A DNA stretch of 64,000 bases. Origin: Lacisediminihabitans profunda. Its GTDB lineage: Bacteria > Actinomycetota > Actinomycetes > Actinomycetales > Microbacteriaceae. Position numbers and translations under genes: made by a program. Below the pieces are notes generated by a model. It made no database searches. It was not told the DNA's origin and saw only the letters and a program-made list of their open reading frames with translations. Shown piece after piece: positions 38,733 through 51,836 of this stretch (the stretch's first letter is position 1; the number at the start of each line of letters is the position of its first letter). Location: the NCBI RefSeq assembly GCF_008040105.1, contig NZ_VRMG01000004.1, positions 248,001-312,000 on the forward strand. Direction: 5' to 3'.

Positions 38733-39941
38733 CTAAAGCCCGGCAGCGCTGCGCAGGTCGTCCACGCGGTCGAGCCGTTCCCAAGTGAACTCGGGCAGCT
38801 CGCGCCCGAAGTGGCCGTAGGTGGCCGTGACGGCGTAGATGGGACGCAGCAGGTCGAGATCGCGGATGATCGCCGCCGGTCGCAGGTCGAAGACCTGGCG
38901 GATGGCCTCGATGATCGAGGCCTCCGCCACGTGCGCGGTGCCGAACGACTCCACGTAGAGTCCGACCGGCGCCGCCTTGCCGATCGCGTAGGCGACCTGC
39001 ACCTCGAGGCGGTCGGCGAGTCCGGCCGCGACCACGTTCTTGGCGACCCAGCGCATGGCGTAGGCGGCCGAGCGGTCGACCTTCGACGGGTCCTTGCCGC
39101 TGAAGGCCCCACCGCCGTGGCGGCTGGCCCCGCCGTAGGTGTCGACGATGATCTTGCGGCCGGTGAGCCCGGCATCGCCCTGCGGCCCGCCGATCTCGAA
39201 CCGCCCGGTGGGGTTGATGAGCACGCGCGGGTCGACGCTGTCGAGCTCGATGCGATCCAGCACCGGGCGGATGACGAGTTCCTCGATCTCGGCGCGAAGG
39301 GTCTGGGTGCTCACGAGCGGCGAGTGCTGGGTCGACAGCACCACGGTCTCGACGGTGCGGGGCACGATCCCGTCGTAGCCGATCGTCACCTGCGTCTTGC
39401 CATCGGGCCGGAGGTAGTCCACGACCCCGGTCTTGCGCACCTCGGCGAGCCGCTCGGCCATCCGGTGGGCGAGCCAGATCGGCACCGGCATGTACTCCGG
39501 GGTCTCGGTCGTGGCGTAGCCGAACATGATCCCCTGGTCGCCGGCGCCCTGACGGTCGAGGTCGTCGCCGCTCGACTCCTCGCGGCTCTCGAAGGCGTCG
39601 TCGACGCCCTGCGCGATGTCCGGGGACTGGCCGCCGATGGACACGGAGACGCCGCAGGAGCGGCCGTCGAACCAGACCTCGGAGGAGTTGTAGCCGATGT
39701 TCCAGATGCGGTCGCGCACGATGGTGGGGATGTCGACGTAGCCGGAGGTGGTGACCTCGCCGGCGACGTGCACGAGGCCGGTGGTGACCAGGGTCTCCAC
39801 GGCGACGCGACTGTGCGGGTCGACTGTGAGCAGGGCATCCAGGATGCTGTCCGAGATCTGGTCGCAGATCTTGTCCGGGTGGCCCTCGGTCACCGACTCC
39901 GACGTGAAGAGGCGTAGAGGTGCGTGCGCTGATGCGGTCAT
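38733..39941 (-). CDS. metK: S-adenosylmethionine synthetase
   Basis: Makes SAM from methionine and ATP. 402 residues. Motifs: [21 protein letters not shown] at the N-terminus (quoted only in part by family convention), [12 protein letters not shown], the ATP-binding [16 protein letters not shown], and the expected Asp and Lys residues. Full length. It sits 57 nt downstream of coaBC. The gap contains no riboswitch-like structure that I could recognise. Confidence 0.98.
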   Translation of the reverse strand: MTASAHAPLRLFTSESVTEGHPDKICDQISDSILDALLTVDPHSRVAVETLVTTGLVHVAGEVTTSGYVDIPTIVRDRIWNIGYNSSEVWFDGRSCGVSVSIGGQSPDIAQGVDDAFESREESSGDDLDRQGAGDQGIMFGYATTETPEYMPVPIWLAHRMAERLAEVRKTGVVDYLRPDGKTQVTIGYDGIVPRTVETVVLSTQHSPLVSTQTLRAEIEELVIRPVLDRIELDSVDPRVLINPTGRFEIGGPQGDAGLTGRKIIVDTYGGASRHGGGAFSGKDPSKVDRSAAYAMRWVAKNVVAAGLADRLEVQVAYAIGKAAPVGLYVESFGTAHVAEASIIEAIRQVFDLRPAAIIRDLDLLRPIYAVTATYGHFGRELPEFTWERLDRVDDLRSAAGL

Positions 39942-39998
39942 GTCTGCCTCGCTAGGAATGTGTCTCGTGTCATGCGGCAGGGCGGACGGCTGAGTCGA

Positions 39999-41201
39999 TC
40001 AAGCCCCGGGACGCGCCAGAACGTCGAGAATACGACCAGCCACCGACGCCTTGCTGCCTGAAGCCTCAATCACTATATCGCCGCGCCCGTCGAGCACGAT
40101 GACCGTGTTGCCCTCCGTGGCGAAGCCTTCGTTCCAGCCCACCCTGTTGACGACGAGAAAGTCGCTGCGCTTGCGCGCCACCTTGGCTCGGCCGAGATCG
40201 AGCAGTCGGTCGCGGTCGGTCTCGGTCTCCGCGGCGAATCCCACGATCACCTGCCCCGGGCGACGGCTCTCGCCGAGGGTGGCCAGGATGTCCGGGTTGC
40301 GCACGAGCTCGAGCGTGAGGCGATCGCCGTGCTCGTCCTTCTTGATCTTCGACTCGGCCACCCGCTCCGGGCGGTAGTCGGCGACGGCGGCGGCCATGAT
40401 GACCACGTCGGCGTCCCTCGCCGCGAGCTCCACGGCAGCCGCCAGTTCGAGAGTGGACACGACGTGCAGCACGTGGATGGAGGATGGGACGTCGATCTCG
40501 AGGTTCGCGCCGATGAGGGTGACGTCGGCCCCCCGCGCGGCGGCCGCGATCGCGATGGCGACGCCCTGCCTGCCGCTCGAGCGATTGCCGAGGTAACGCA
40601 CCGGGTCGAGGGCCTCCCGCGTGCCGCCCGCACTGACGACGATCCGGCGACCGACGAGGTCCTTGGGCACGAGCACCGCGAGGGCGGCGGCGGCGATCAC
40701 GTCCGGCTCGACCATTCGGCCCGGCCCGGAGTCGGTGCCGGTCAGCTGTCCGACACCCGGTCCCACGATCGTCACGCCGCGGGATCTCAGGGTGGCGACG
40801 TTCGCGACGGTAGCGGGGTTCTGCCACATCTCGGTGTGCATCGCCGGGGCGAGCACAATCGGCGCGCGGCTCGCGAGGATGGTGTTGCCGAGAAGGTCGT
40901 CGGCGAGGCCCGCCGCGAGCTTCGCGATGGTGTTCGCGGTGGCCGGCGCGACGACGATCAGGTCGGCGGCCTGCCCGATCGCCACGTGCCGCACCTCCGC
41001 CACCCCCTCGTAGAGGTCGGTGTGCACGGGGTTACGGCTGATGGCCTCGAGAGTGGGCCTGCCCACGAACCGCAGCGCGGCATCCGTCGCCACCACGTGC
41101 ACGTCGTGTCCGGCGAGCACGAGGGCTCGAACCACGCCCACGGCCTTGTACGCGGCGATGCCGCCGGTTATTCCGACGACGATGTTCAACGGGCCACTCA
41201 T
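39999..41201 (-). CDS. coaBC: bifunctional phosphopantothenoylcysteine decarboxylase / phosphopantothenate-cysteine ligase
   Basis: Two consecutive steps of coenzyme A synthesis. 400 residues. The N-terminal CoaC flavoprotein domain (about 1-180) has GGIAAYKAV and the substrate motif PAMHTEMW (usually PAMN, with His here in place of Asn). The C-terminal CoaB domain (about 185-400) begins VSAGGTREALDPVRYLGNRSSG and carries the lysine motif SKIKKDE. It is 20 nt downstream of rpoZ. Confidence 0.96.
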   Translation of the reverse strand: MSGPLNIVVGITGGIAAYKAVGVVRALVLAGHDVHVVATDAALRFVGRPTLEAISRNPVHTDLYEGVAEVRHVAIGQAADLIVVAPATANTIAKLAAGLADDLLGNTILASRAPIVLAPAMHTEMWQNPATVANVATLRSRGVTIVGPGVGQLTGTDSGPGRMVEPDVIAAAALAVLVPKDLVGRRIVVSAGGTREALDPVRYLGNRSSGRQGVAIAIAAAARGADVTLIGANLEIDVPSSIHVLHVVSTLELAAAVELAARDADVVIMAAAVADYRPERVAESKIKKDEHGDRLTLELVRNPDILATLGESRRPGQVIVGFAAETETDRDRLLDLGRAKVARKRSDFLVVNRVGWNEGFATEGNTVIVLDGRGDIVIEASGSKASVAGRILDVLARPGA

Positions 41202-41221
41202 ACGAGGAGCCTAGAGGGAAG

Positions 41222-41488
41222 TTACTCGGCCGGCTCGGCGAGGGCCTTCACGACGAGCTTGTCCTCGTTGATTTCGTGCATCGCCACCGAGAGCGGCTTG
41301 TCGTCGATCGTCGAGTCGACGAGGGGTCCGACGTTGTCGAAGAGGCTTCCCTCGTGGAGGTCCGCATAGTAGTCGTTGATCTGGCGGGCCCGCTTGGACG
41401 CGAAGATCACGAGCGCGTACTTCGAGTCGACCTTCGACAGCAGTTCGTCGATGGGCGGATCGATGATGCCCTTGGCGCGTTCAACCAT
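41222..41488 (-). CDS. rpoZ: RNA polymerase omega subunit
   Basis: Assists assembly of the beta' subunit in RNA polymerase. 88 residues from the ATG at 41488, with AGGAGT upstream. The conserved core is [31 protein letters not shown] (quoted in part: residues about 11-41), followed by [17 protein letters not shown] near the C-terminus. It lies between gmk and coaBC, the standard actinobacterial order. Confidence 0.96.
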   Translation of the reverse strand: MVERAKGIIDPPIDELLSKVDSKYALVIFASKRARQINDYYADLHEGSLFDNVGPLVDSTIDDKPLSVAMHEINEDKLVVKALAEPAE

Positions 41489-41502
41489 GCGTGATACTCC
41501 TG

Positions 41503-42408
41503 TTATTTCTTGGGGATTGCCATCAAGTCTACGACCTCGCGGGCGGCCTGGCTGACTTCGTGGTTGACAACCCGGTAATCGAACTCGTCCTGGGCGGCCA
41601 ATTCGACCTTCGCCGTCTCGAGCCGGCGCTGCTGTTCGACCGAATCCTCGGTGCCGCGGCCGATCAGTCGGCGCACGAGTTCGTCCCAGGTCGGCGGCAG
41701 CAGGAACACCAGCACGGCCTCCGGCATCTCCTTGCGCACCGACCGTGCACCCTGGAGGTCGATCTCGAGCAGCACGCTCTGGCCACGGGCGAGCGCCTCC
41801 TCGATGGGCTCCCGGGGGGTGCCGTAGCGGAACGCGTTGTGCACGGTCGCCGTTTCGAGCATCTGGCCGGTCTCGATCAGGTGGTCGAACTGCTCGTCGC
41901 TCACGAAGAAGTAGTTGACCCCGTCGACCTCGCCCGGACGGGGCGACCTCGTCGTGGCCGAGACGGACAGGTGCACGTCCGGGTAGTTCTCCCGGATGTA
42001 GGTGGACACGGTGCCCTTGCCGACGGCCGTGGGTCCGGCGAGCACCACGAGACGGGCTCGCTGCTGCTCCCCGCCGTGATTGTCCCGGCGCTCGAGCCAC
42101 TCGCGCAGGCGTCGACGCTGCCGCACTCCGAGGCCGCCGACCCGCTTGGACTCCGCGATCCCGAGCTGTTCCATGGCCCTGGCCACCCGGGTGGGCCCGA
42201 GACTCGGGATGCTCGTGAGCAGTTCCCGAACCCGCAGGCTCGCCTCGGCCGGCGCCGCACTCGCTGACCAGGCCGCGTCGACGACGTCGAGCGCGCTGCG
42301 GGTGCGATCGTGCACGGACTTCTTGACGGCGGCCCTGGCCTGCCTCGCGGCGACGGCGGCGCGCGCCGCGGCGGCCCGGTCCACCTCGGGTGGGGCTACC
42401 CGCGGCAT
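41503..42408 (-). CDS. gmk: actinobacterial integration host factor (mIHF)-guanylate kinase fusion
   Basis: One 301-residue frame contains two proteins that are separate genes in mycobacteria. Residues 1 to about 108 are mIHF-like: a basic Ala/Arg helix, then the helix-two-turn-helix segment [20 protein letters not shown] at 67-86 followed by SKRVGGLG, which binds DNA non-specifically in known mIHFs. Residues 116-301 are guanylate kinase (GMP + ATP to GDP + ADP): P-loop GPTAVGKG at 125-132, [19 protein letters not shown], and [11 protein letters not shown]. No stop or internal ribosome site separates the parts. It overlaps pyrF by 13 nt and precedes rpoZ by 14 nt. Confidence 0.93.
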   Translation of the reverse strand: MPRVAPPEVDRAAAARAAVAARQARAAVKKSVHDRTRSALDVVDAAWSASAAPAEASLRVRELLTSIPSLGPTRVARAMEQLGIAESKRVGGLGVRQRRRLREWLERRDNHGGEQQRARLVVLAGPTAVGKGTVSTYIRENYPDVHLSVSATTRSPRPGEVDGVNYFFVSDEQFDHLIETGQMLETATVHNAFRYGTPREPIEEALARGQSVLLEIDLQGARSVRKEMPEAVLVFLLPPTWDELVRRLIGRGTEDSVEQQRRLETAKVELAAQDEFDYRVVNHEVSQAAREVVDLMAIPKK

Positions 42409-43275
42409 GCGAGAACCTCGCTCGCCTGGGTCGCGATGGCTTCGGCGACGCCCGCCGGACCGGCCTGGAGGATGCTGCGGGACGCGCTCACGACGGCGTG
42501 CGGGGCCGCCGGTCCGTAGAGCGAAGCGAGTTGGGAGTATCGGGCACCCTGGTGGCCGAACCCGGGCGCCAGTACCGGCGTCGAGGGCGAGCCCGCGAGT
42601 TCTCCGAGGTCGATTCCGAAGGCGGAGAAGTCGACTGTGGCCCCGAGGACGACCCCCACGGATCCGCCGACCCCCGACGTGTGCAGTTTGTTCCAGGACA
42701 CCACATCACCGACGATACTCGCAGCGACGGATCGCCCGGCTCTCGCCCCGCGTGCGACCGTCGCCGTCTGCACCTCGAACGCCTCCGGGTTGGAGGTCGC
42801 CGCGAGCACGAAGAGGCCCTTGCCGGCCTGCTCGGCGAGGCGCATCGGAGCCTCGATCGACCCCACGCCCATGTACGCGCTGATCGTCATGGCATCGCAC
42901 TCGAGCGGTCCGCCCGGCGCGAGCCAGGCCTGCCCGTAGGCCTCGACGCTCGTGCCGAGGTCCCCGCGCTTCGCGTCGGCGATCACGAGCAGTCCGGCGG
43001 CACGAGCGGCGGCGAGCACATCCTCGAGCGCCGCGAACCCCGCCGAGCCGTAGCGCTCGAAGAACGCGACCTGCGGCTTGACGATGCCCGCACGACCTGC
43101 CGTGGCCTCCACCACGCGGAGGCCGAACTCTCGTGCCCCCGCGGCGGAGTCCGGCAGGTCCCACTCCCTCAACAGCCAGGCGTGCGGGTCGATGCCGACG
43201 CACAACTGCCCGACGCTGTCGAACACTGTCGCGAGGCGGTCGCCGAAGCCCACGACGGTCGCCGGGCGCGCCGGC

Positions 43276-43283
<8 letters not shown>
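42396..43283 (-). CDS. pyrF: orotidine 5'-phosphate decarboxylase, type 2
   Basis: Final step of UMP synthesis. 295 residues, of the longer actinobacterial (PyrF type 2) form. The active site is [15 protein letters not shown] with the Asp-Lys-Asp set, and [11 protein letters not shown] lies near the N-terminus. [11 protein letters not shown] is the phosphate-binding part. The GTG start overlaps the end of carB by 8 nt. Confidence 0.96.
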
Positions 43284-46583
<3,300 letters not shown>

Positions 46584-46584
<1 letters not shown>

Positions 46585-47735
46585 TACTTGCTTTCCGTCT
46601 CTGCGGCCTTGACGGCGAGAATGAGGTCCCTGAACCGGTCGAACAGGTAGTTGGCGTCGTGCGGGCCGGCGGCCGCCTCCGGGTGGTACTGCACCGAGAA
46701 GGCCGGGATGTCGAGGGCGTTGAGTCCCTCGACGACGTTGTCGTTGAGGTTGACGTGGCTCACCTCGACGCGGCCGAACCCGGCCGGCGAGTCGAAGACC
46801 CCGTCGAGCGGGGCGTCGACGGCGAAGCCGTGATTGTGGGCGGTGATCTCCACTCGTCCCGTGGCCTTGTCGAGAACCGGCTGGTTGATGCCGCGGTGGC
46901 CGAAGGGCAGCTTGTAGGTGGAGAGGCCGAGCGCGCGGCCGAGAAGTTGGTTGCCGAAGCAGATCCCGAAGAACGGCAGCCTCTTGCGCAGCACCGCCTG
47001 CAGCAGTTCGACATGGGTGCCGGACGCGGCGGGGTCGCCCGGCCCGTTCGAATAGAAGACCGCATCCGGGTGCAGCGCGAACAACTCGTCGGCCGTCACC
47101 GACTGCGGCAGCACGTGCACGTCGAGGCCGCGCGAGGCGAGGTAGCGCAGGGTCGAGTCCTTCACGCCGAGGTCGAGCACGGCCACCGAGCCGATTCGCT
47201 CGGATGTCGCGAGGAGGGTCTTGGGCTCGGTCACCGACACCCGCGCCGACAGGTTGAGTCCCTGCATCTGCGCCCCGGCGCGCACGATGGCGAGCTGCTC
47301 GGCCGCGCCGAGCGCCGCCTCGGCGCCGGAGAAGATTCCCGAGCGCATCGCCCCGGCATCCCTCAGTCGACGGGTGACGGCGCGTGTGTCCACGCCGCTG
47401 ATGCCCACGACTCCCTGCTCCACGAGCTGGTCGTCGAGGCTGCCGTTCGCGCGGTAGTTGGACACGATTCGCGACGGGTCGCGCACCACGAAACCGGCGA
47501 CCCAGACGCGGTCGGACTCCGGGTCTTCGTCGTTCACCCCGGTGTTGCCGATGTGCGGGGCCGTCATCATCACGATCTGTCCCGCGTAGGAGGGATCGGT
47601 GATGGTCTCCTGGTAGCCGGTCATCCCGGTGGCGAAGACGGCCTCCCCGAGGGCGCGCCCTCGGGCGCCGTACGCGTTCCCGTCGTATCGAGTTCCGTCT
47701 TCGAGCACGAGGACGGCGGGTTCGAAGCGCGTCAC
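46584..47735 (-). CDS. carA: carbamoyl phosphate synthase small subunit
   Basis: Glutamine amidotransferase that supplies ammonia to CarB. 383 residues. The N-terminal domain has [15 protein letters not shown] and [14 protein letters not shown]. The class I glutaminase has the nucleophile motif [17 protein letters not shown] and the His/Glu pair in [11 protein letters not shown]. The nucleophile elbow reads CFGNQ, not the more frequent CLGHQ, a small and probably harmless variation. It overlaps the PH-like gene by 4 nt. Confidence 0.97.
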
Positions 47736-48247
47736 GATGCCTCACTTCCATGGGTTTGAGAGCGGTCGAGCAGTCGCTCGACCGCCTCGATGATCGGGGT
47801 GGGGTCTGCCTGCTCGGCGACGCGGAGGTAGCTGTCGACCTCCGTGTCGCCCAGGGTCCAGGCGATGAGAATCAGTCCGCCGGTCTCGACCACACGGTCG
47901 ATGGTCCAGGTGGCCCGCTCCACTGCGCGGAGCGACTCGACGGGGAGGAAGGCCTCCGGCTCGCCGGCGATGCCGAGCACGATGCCGCGATCGGCGACGG
48001 TCACCGTGGCGCGCGCCCGGAATCCCAGCCCGCCCACCGCGATGCGTTCGAGGGGCCGCCCCGCGACGGTGGTCGCCACGTAGAAGACGTCGGCGGAAGC
48101 GAGGACGGCGCCGATCTCGGCGGGCACGGCCGGCGGCCGCGGTACATGGGACTGCCGCCGCCGGCGGGCACGCCAGCCGATGGCCATCCCGGCGAGGGCG
48201 AGCACGATCACGGCCACCACGATCGAGGTCGAGACCGCCCTATCCAT
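47732..48247 (-). CDS. membrane-anchored PH-like protein inside the pyr operon
   Basis: 171 residues. One N-terminal transmembrane helix (about 6-26) is followed by an Arg-rich stop (WRARRRRQ) and a soluble domain of about 130 residues with alternating beta strands ([30 protein letters not shown], residues about 55-84), compatible with a PH-like fold. A gene of this kind sits at the same spot (between pyrC and carA) in mycobacteria, where it is annotated as a possible membrane or export protein. It overlaps pyrC by 8 nt and carA by 4 nt, so it must be translated with them. Its function is unknown. Confidence 0.75.
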   Translation of the reverse strand: MDRAVSTSIVVAVIVLALAGMAIGWRARRRRQSHVPRPPAVPAEIGAVLASADVFYVATTVAGRPLERIAVGGLGFRARATVTVADRGIVLGIAGEPEAFLPVESLRAVERATWTIDRVVETGGLILIAWTLGDTEVDSYLRVAEQADPTPIIEAVERLLDRSQTHGSEAS

Positions 48248-49595
48248 TGCGCACCCCCGCCTCGCGAGCGCCGGCCGCCGCGGCGAACCGGGCGACGGCA
48301 TCCGCCTCGACGAGTTCGCCGTCGAGTACCGTCGCGTATCCGTCGTGGATCGTCGCCACCACCCGCCCCGGCAGAGTCGTCTCGAGGTACGGGGAGTTGA
48401 GACCCTTGCCACGCAGGCGACTCGTGTCGAAGACCCGGCTTGCCGATGCGTCGTAGAGGGTGAACTCGGCAGGTGACCCCACCGCGATTCCGCGGTCGTA
48501 GCCATCGAGCCTGCCGATCGCCGCCGGCGCGCGGGAGAACACCCTGGCCACGTCCGACCAGTCGAGCAGCCCGGTGTCCACCACCGAGGCCTGCACCACC
48601 GAGAGCGCGGACTCGAGGCCGACCATGCCGAAGGCCGCAGCCTCCCACTCGCAGTCCTTAGCCTCGACCGGATGGGGCGCGTGGTCGGTCGCCACGATGT
48701 CGATCGTGCCATCGGCAAGTCCGGCGCGCACGGCATGCACGTCCTCGTCGCGGCGCAGCGGCGGATTGACCTTGTACCGGGAGTCGTAGCCGCTCGCGAG
48801 CTGTTCGGTGAGCAGCAGGTGGTGCGGGGTGACCTCGGCGGTCACGGCGATTCCGCGCGCCTTCGCCCAGCGCACCACATCCACCGAACCGGCGGTCGAC
48901 AGGTGGCAGATATGGAGCCGGGCGCCCACGTGCTGGGCGAGCAGCACGTCCCTCGCGATGATCGACTCCTCCGCCACGGCCGGCCAGCCGGCCAGGCCGA
49001 GCTCGCCGGAGAGGGTTCCCTCGTTCATCTGCGCGCCCTCGGTGAGCCGCGGCTCCTGCGCGTGCTGGGCCACCACTCCCCCGAACGTCGTGACGTACTC
49101 GAGTGCGCGACGCATGAGCAGGGCATCCGACACGCACTTGCCGTCGTCGGAGAACACGCGAACCCGCGCCCGGCTGTTGGCCATCGCGCCGATCTCGGCA
49201 AGCTGCCTGCCCTCGAGTCCGACCGTGACCGCACCGATCGGCCGTACGGTGACGTAGCCGGCGGCCACGCCGAGGGCCTGGACCTGCTCGACCACGCCCG
49301 CGGTGTCCGCGACGGGCGAGGTGTTGGCCATGGCGTGCACGGCGGTGAAGCCGCCGATCGCCGCGGCCCGCGACCCGGTGAGCACCGTCTCGCTCTGCTC
49401 GAACCCCGGCTCGCGCAGGTGGGTATGCAGGTCGACGAGGCCGGGAAGGGCGATGAGGCCGTCGGCGTCGATCAGGCGATCCGCCGAGGCGAAGATGGCC
49501 TTGCCGAGCTCGGCGATCACGCCGGCTCGAACGAGGATGTCGGTGCGGGTGCCGTCCGCGAGGGTCGCTCCCCGCACCAGGATGGTTTCGGTCAT
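48240..49595 (-). CDS. pyrC: dihydroorotase, class I
   Basis: Cyclises carbamoyl aspartate to dihydroorotate. 451 residues, an amidohydrolase. Zinc ligands are in [16 protein letters not shown], with further metal or substrate residues in [12 protein letters not shown] and TDHAPHP. The length and the REPG motif indicate the class I type. It overlaps pyrB by 4 nt and the PH-like gene by 8 nt. Confidence 0.97.
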   Translation of the reverse strand: MTETILVRGATLADGTRTDILVRAGVIAELGKAIFASADRLIDADGLIALPGLVDLHTHLREPGFEQSETVLTGSRAAAIGGFTAVHAMANTSPVADTAGVVEQVQALGVAAGYVTVRPIGAVTVGLEGRQLAEIGAMANSRARVRVFSDDGKCVSDALLMRRALEYVTTFGGVVAQHAQEPRLTEGAQMNEGTLSGELGLAGWPAVAEESIIARDVLLAQHVGARLHICHLSTAGSVDVVRWAKARGIAVTAEVTPHHLLLTEQLASGYDSRYKVNPPLRRDEDVHAVRAGLADGTIDIVATDHAPHPVEAKDCEWEAAAFGMVGLESALSVVQASVVDTGLLDWSDVARVFSRAPAAIGRLDGYDRGIAVGSPAEFTLYDASASRVFDTSRLRGKGLNSPYLETTLPGRVVATIHDGYATVLDGELVEADAVARFAAAAGAREAGVRNG

Positions 49596-50542
49596 GACAG
49601 GGTCCTTTCGCCGGAGAGCAGAAGGTAGAGCACTGCCATCCTCACCGACACTCCGTTGGCGACCTGCTCCAGCACGGTCGATTGGGGCGAGTCGGCGGCT
49701 CCCGCTGAGATTTCGAGACCGCGATTCATCGGCCCGGGGTGCATCACAATGCTATCCGGGCCGAGACGGTCGAGACGGCCGTCGTCGAGGCCCCACTGCC
49801 GCGAATATTCGCGCGCGTTCGGGAAGAATGCCGCGTGCATCCGCTCGGACTGGATTCGCAGCATCATCACGACGTCCGCCTGCCGGGCCAGGGCCTCGTC
49901 CAGGTCGAACAGCACGGCGACCGGCCACTCGTCGACGCCGATCGGCAGGAGGGTGGCCGGCGCGACCAGCGTCACCGAGGCGCCGAGAGTCGTGAGCAGC
50001 CACACGTTCGAGCGGGCGACGCGGGAGTGCAGGATGTCGCCCACGATCGTCACCGTCACGCCGTCGAGGCCGTGGCCGCGGGACGCCGGACCGTGCAGCC
50101 TTCGTCGGATGGTGAAGGCGTCGAGCAGGGCCTGGGTGGGATGTTCGTGCGTGCCGTCGCCCGCATTGACGATCGCCGCCTCGATCCAGCCCGCGTTGGC
50201 GAGCACGAGCGGCGCACCGGAGGAGCCGTGCCGGATTACGACGGCGTCCGCTCCGATGGCGGCGAGGGTCTGCGCGGTGTCCTTGAGGCTCTCGCCCTTC
50301 GAGACGCTCGACCCCTTCGCGCTGAAGTTGATGACATCCGCGCTCAACCGCTTCGCGGCGGCCTCGAAGGAGATCCGGGTGCGGGTCGAATCCTCGAAGA
50401 AGAGGTTAACCACGGTCTTTCCGCGCAGGGTGGGGAGCTTCTTCACCTCACGGTCGGCGACGTCGGCCATGTCCTCCGCCACGTCCAGGATGGCGATTGC
50501 CTGGTCGCGGGACAGGTCGCGGGTGCTCAGCAGGTGCCTCAT
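49592..50542 (-). CDS. pyrB: aspartate carbamoyltransferase catalytic subunit
   Basis: Joins carbamoyl phosphate and aspartate. 316 residues. The carbamoyl-phosphate site is [18 protein letters not shown], followed by [27 protein letters not shown] and [12 protein letters not shown]. There is no pyrI regulatory chain nearby, as expected for actinobacteria. It overlaps pyrR by 4 nt. Confidence 0.97.
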   Translation of the reverse strand: MRHLLSTRDLSRDQAIAILDVAEDMADVADREVKKLPTLRGKTVVNLFFEDSTRTRISFEAAAKRLSADVINFSAKGSSVSKGESLKDTAQTLAAIGADAVVIRHGSSGAPLVLANAGWIEAAIVNAGDGTHEHPTQALLDAFTIRRRLHGPASRGHGLDGVTVTIVGDILHSRVARSNVWLLTTLGASVTLVAPATLLPIGVDEWPVAVLFDLDEALARQADVVMMLRIQSERMHAAFFPNAREYSRQWGLDDGRLDRLGPDSIVMHPGPMNRGLEISAGAADSPQSTVLEQVANGVSVRMAVLYLLLSGERTLS

Positions 50543-51078
50543 GATCCGCTCTCCTCGATCGACACGTACTCGTCGCCGTCGATCTCCTGCAGGTGAACGT
50601 TGATGCGCTCGCTCTGCGACGACGGCAGGTTCTTGCCCACGAAGTCCGGGCGGATCGGCAGTTCGCGATGGCCGCGGTCGATGAGGGTCGCGAGGCGCAC
50701 GATGCTCGGCCGGCCGATGCTGCCGAGGGCGTCGAGGGCAGCGCGGATCGTGCGGCCGGAGTAGAGCACGTCGTCGACGAGAACCACCGTCTTGCCGTCG
50801 ATTCCGCCCGGCGGCACCTGGGTGGGAGACGGCGCGCGGGTGGGGTTGCGGCCGAGGTCGTCCCGGTACAGCGTCACGTCGAGGGCGCCGACCGGCACGA
50901 GCGTGCCGGAGATCTCCCGCAGCAGGCCCCCGATGCGATCGGCGAGCACGACTCCGCGCGTGGGGATGCCGAGGATGACGAGATTGTCCGGTCCCCGATT
51001 GGACTCAAGGATCTCGTGGGAGATGCGAGTCAACGCGCGGGTGATATCAGCTTGCTGGAGCACGATTCGTGCGGGCAA
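50539..51078 (-). CDS. pyrR: pyr operon regulator / uracil phosphoribosyltransferase
   Basis: Binds pyr mRNA in response to UMP and also has uracil phosphoribosyltransferase activity. 179 residues starting at a TTG (51078) with a very strong AAGGAGG ribosome site. The PRPP loop is [19 protein letters not shown], and the N-terminus has [15 protein letters not shown]. As first gene of the operon, its translation start lies directly within a PyrR-loop-like RNA sequence (51084-51105), so it probably represses its own and downstream translation. Confidence 0.96.
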   Translation of the reverse strand: MPARIVLQQADITRALTRISHEILESNRGPDNLVILGIPTRGVVLADRIGGLLREISGTLVPVGALDVTLYRDDLGRNPTRAPSPTQVPPGGIDGKTVVLVDDVLYSGRTIRAALDALGSIGRPSIVRLATLIDRGHRELPIRPDFVGKNLPSSQSERINVHLQEIDGDEYVSIEESGS

Positions 51079-51083
51079 TCTGA

Positions 51084-51105
51084 CCTCCTTCCCCGCCTCT
51101 CTGGA
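51084..51105 (-). promoter_or_regulatory. PyrR-binding-loop-like element overlapping the pyrR Shine-Dalgarno
   Basis: On the minus strand the leader reads TCCAGAGAGG-CGGG-GAAGGAGG. This matches the conserved PyrR binding loop pattern (UCC-N-GAGAGG...AAGG) known from Bacillus attenuators and mycobacteria. The AAGGAGG at its 3' end is also the Shine-Dalgarno of pyrR (5 nt from the TTG). Binding by PyrR would block initiation directly. No antiterminator/terminator pair is visible in the short leader. Confidence 0.75.
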
Positions 51106-51132
51106 CGGAATTTAAGGATGTCTACAGCCCAC

Positions 51133-51138
51133 ACTATA
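51133..51138 (-). promoter_or_regulatory. candidate -10 box of the pyr operon
   Basis: TATAGT on the minus strand would place the transcription start near 51126, giving a leader of about 48 nt that just contains the PyrR element. No good -35 hexamer is present in the very GC-rich upstream sequence. Confidence 0.45.
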
Positions 51139-51422
51139 CCGGGCGCCGGGGCGCGCCGGGGCACGCCGCGTTTCTCCGCGCGACCCGCGTTGCTCCCGCC
51201 GGGCCGGGCACCGCGCAACCCGCGCAAATCCGCGTTTCTCCGGAGGTTCCAGCCGAAATCGACCGCAGCGGCCGAAAACGGACCGGATCGGATGCCCCAG
51301 CGGCAAAACCTCCGGAGAAACGCGGGGCGGGCGCGGCACCGGGCTGGCCGCGCCGCGTAACGCGAAACACGAAACGTGTAACGCGAAACGCGGGCGCGGC
51401 GTCACCGCGAGCACCGCAGCGG
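51139..51422. other. intergenic region between nusB and the pyr promoter
   Basis: No gene is supported here. The region holds the inverted-repeat element at 51232-51323, a partial copy of its arm (GCGTTTCTCCG, 51168-51178), and two TAACGCGAAAC direct repeats around the palindrome ACACG-aaa-CGTGT at about 51358-51390, just after the nusB stop. The latter may terminate nusB transcription. Confidence 0.6.
51232..51323. repeat. inverted-repeat element with CTCCGGAG arms (copy A)
   Basis: GCGTTTCTCCGGAGGTT (51232-51248) is the perfect inverse of AACCTCCGGAGAAACGC (51307-51323), with a 58-nt interior. The interior aligns with the reverse complement of the interior of the element at 53.0 kb (shared TCGAC, CGG and GGATGC blocks, roughly two-thirds identical), and the arms are the same. 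The two are therefore homologous copies. Confidence 0.88.
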
Positions 51423-51836
51423 TCAGACGTGCAGCTGGGCGATCCGGCCGAGCAACCCGTTGACGAATCCGGCCGAGTCCTCAGTGCTGTACTCCTGCGC
51501 GGCCTCGACGGCTTCGGAGATGGCCACGGCATCCGGAATCTCGTCGTTGAACATGATCTCCCAGATCCCGATGCGCAGGATCGCACGATCGAGGACCGGC
51601 ATGCGGTTGATGGTCCAGCCCTGGGCGTGAGTCTCGATGAGTTCGTCGATCTCGTCGCCGTGCTCGGCGATGCCCTCCACGATCTCGCGCGCGTAGGCCC
51701 AGGACGCCCACCGGTCGGGCTCACTCTTCGCGCGCTCGGCCTCGACGGCGATCGCGGAGTTGAGCGAGATCTCGCGAACGTCTGCCCCGTAGAGCAGGTC
51801 GATCGCGCGCTTGCGTGCCTTGGTGCGGGCGCCCAC
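51423..51836 (-). CDS. nusB: transcription antitermination factor NusB
   Basis: RNA-binding partner of NusE (S10) in rRNA antitermination. 137 residues from the GTG at 51836, which shares one base with the efp stop. Family features are the basic N-terminus ARTKARKRAIDLLYGADVR, IDELIETHAQGWTINRMPVLDR, and ILRIGIWEIMFNDEIPDAVAI (about residues 95-115). The C-terminus STEDSAGFVNGLLGRIA is typical. It is the last gene of the aro-efp-nusB series. Confidence 0.96.
   Translation of the reverse strand: MGARTKARKRAIDLLYGADVREISLNSAIAVEAERAKSEPDRWASWAYAREIVEGIAEHGDEIDELIETHAQGWTINRMPVLDRAILRIGIWEIMFNDEIPDAVAISEAVEAAQEYSTEDSAGFVNGLLGRIAQLHV

Noticed and set aside
39942-39998. SAM riboswitch in front of metK
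   Set aside because: The gap is upstream of the metK start on the minus strand but is only 57 nt and shows no conserved SAM-I, SAM-II or SAM-IV pairing.
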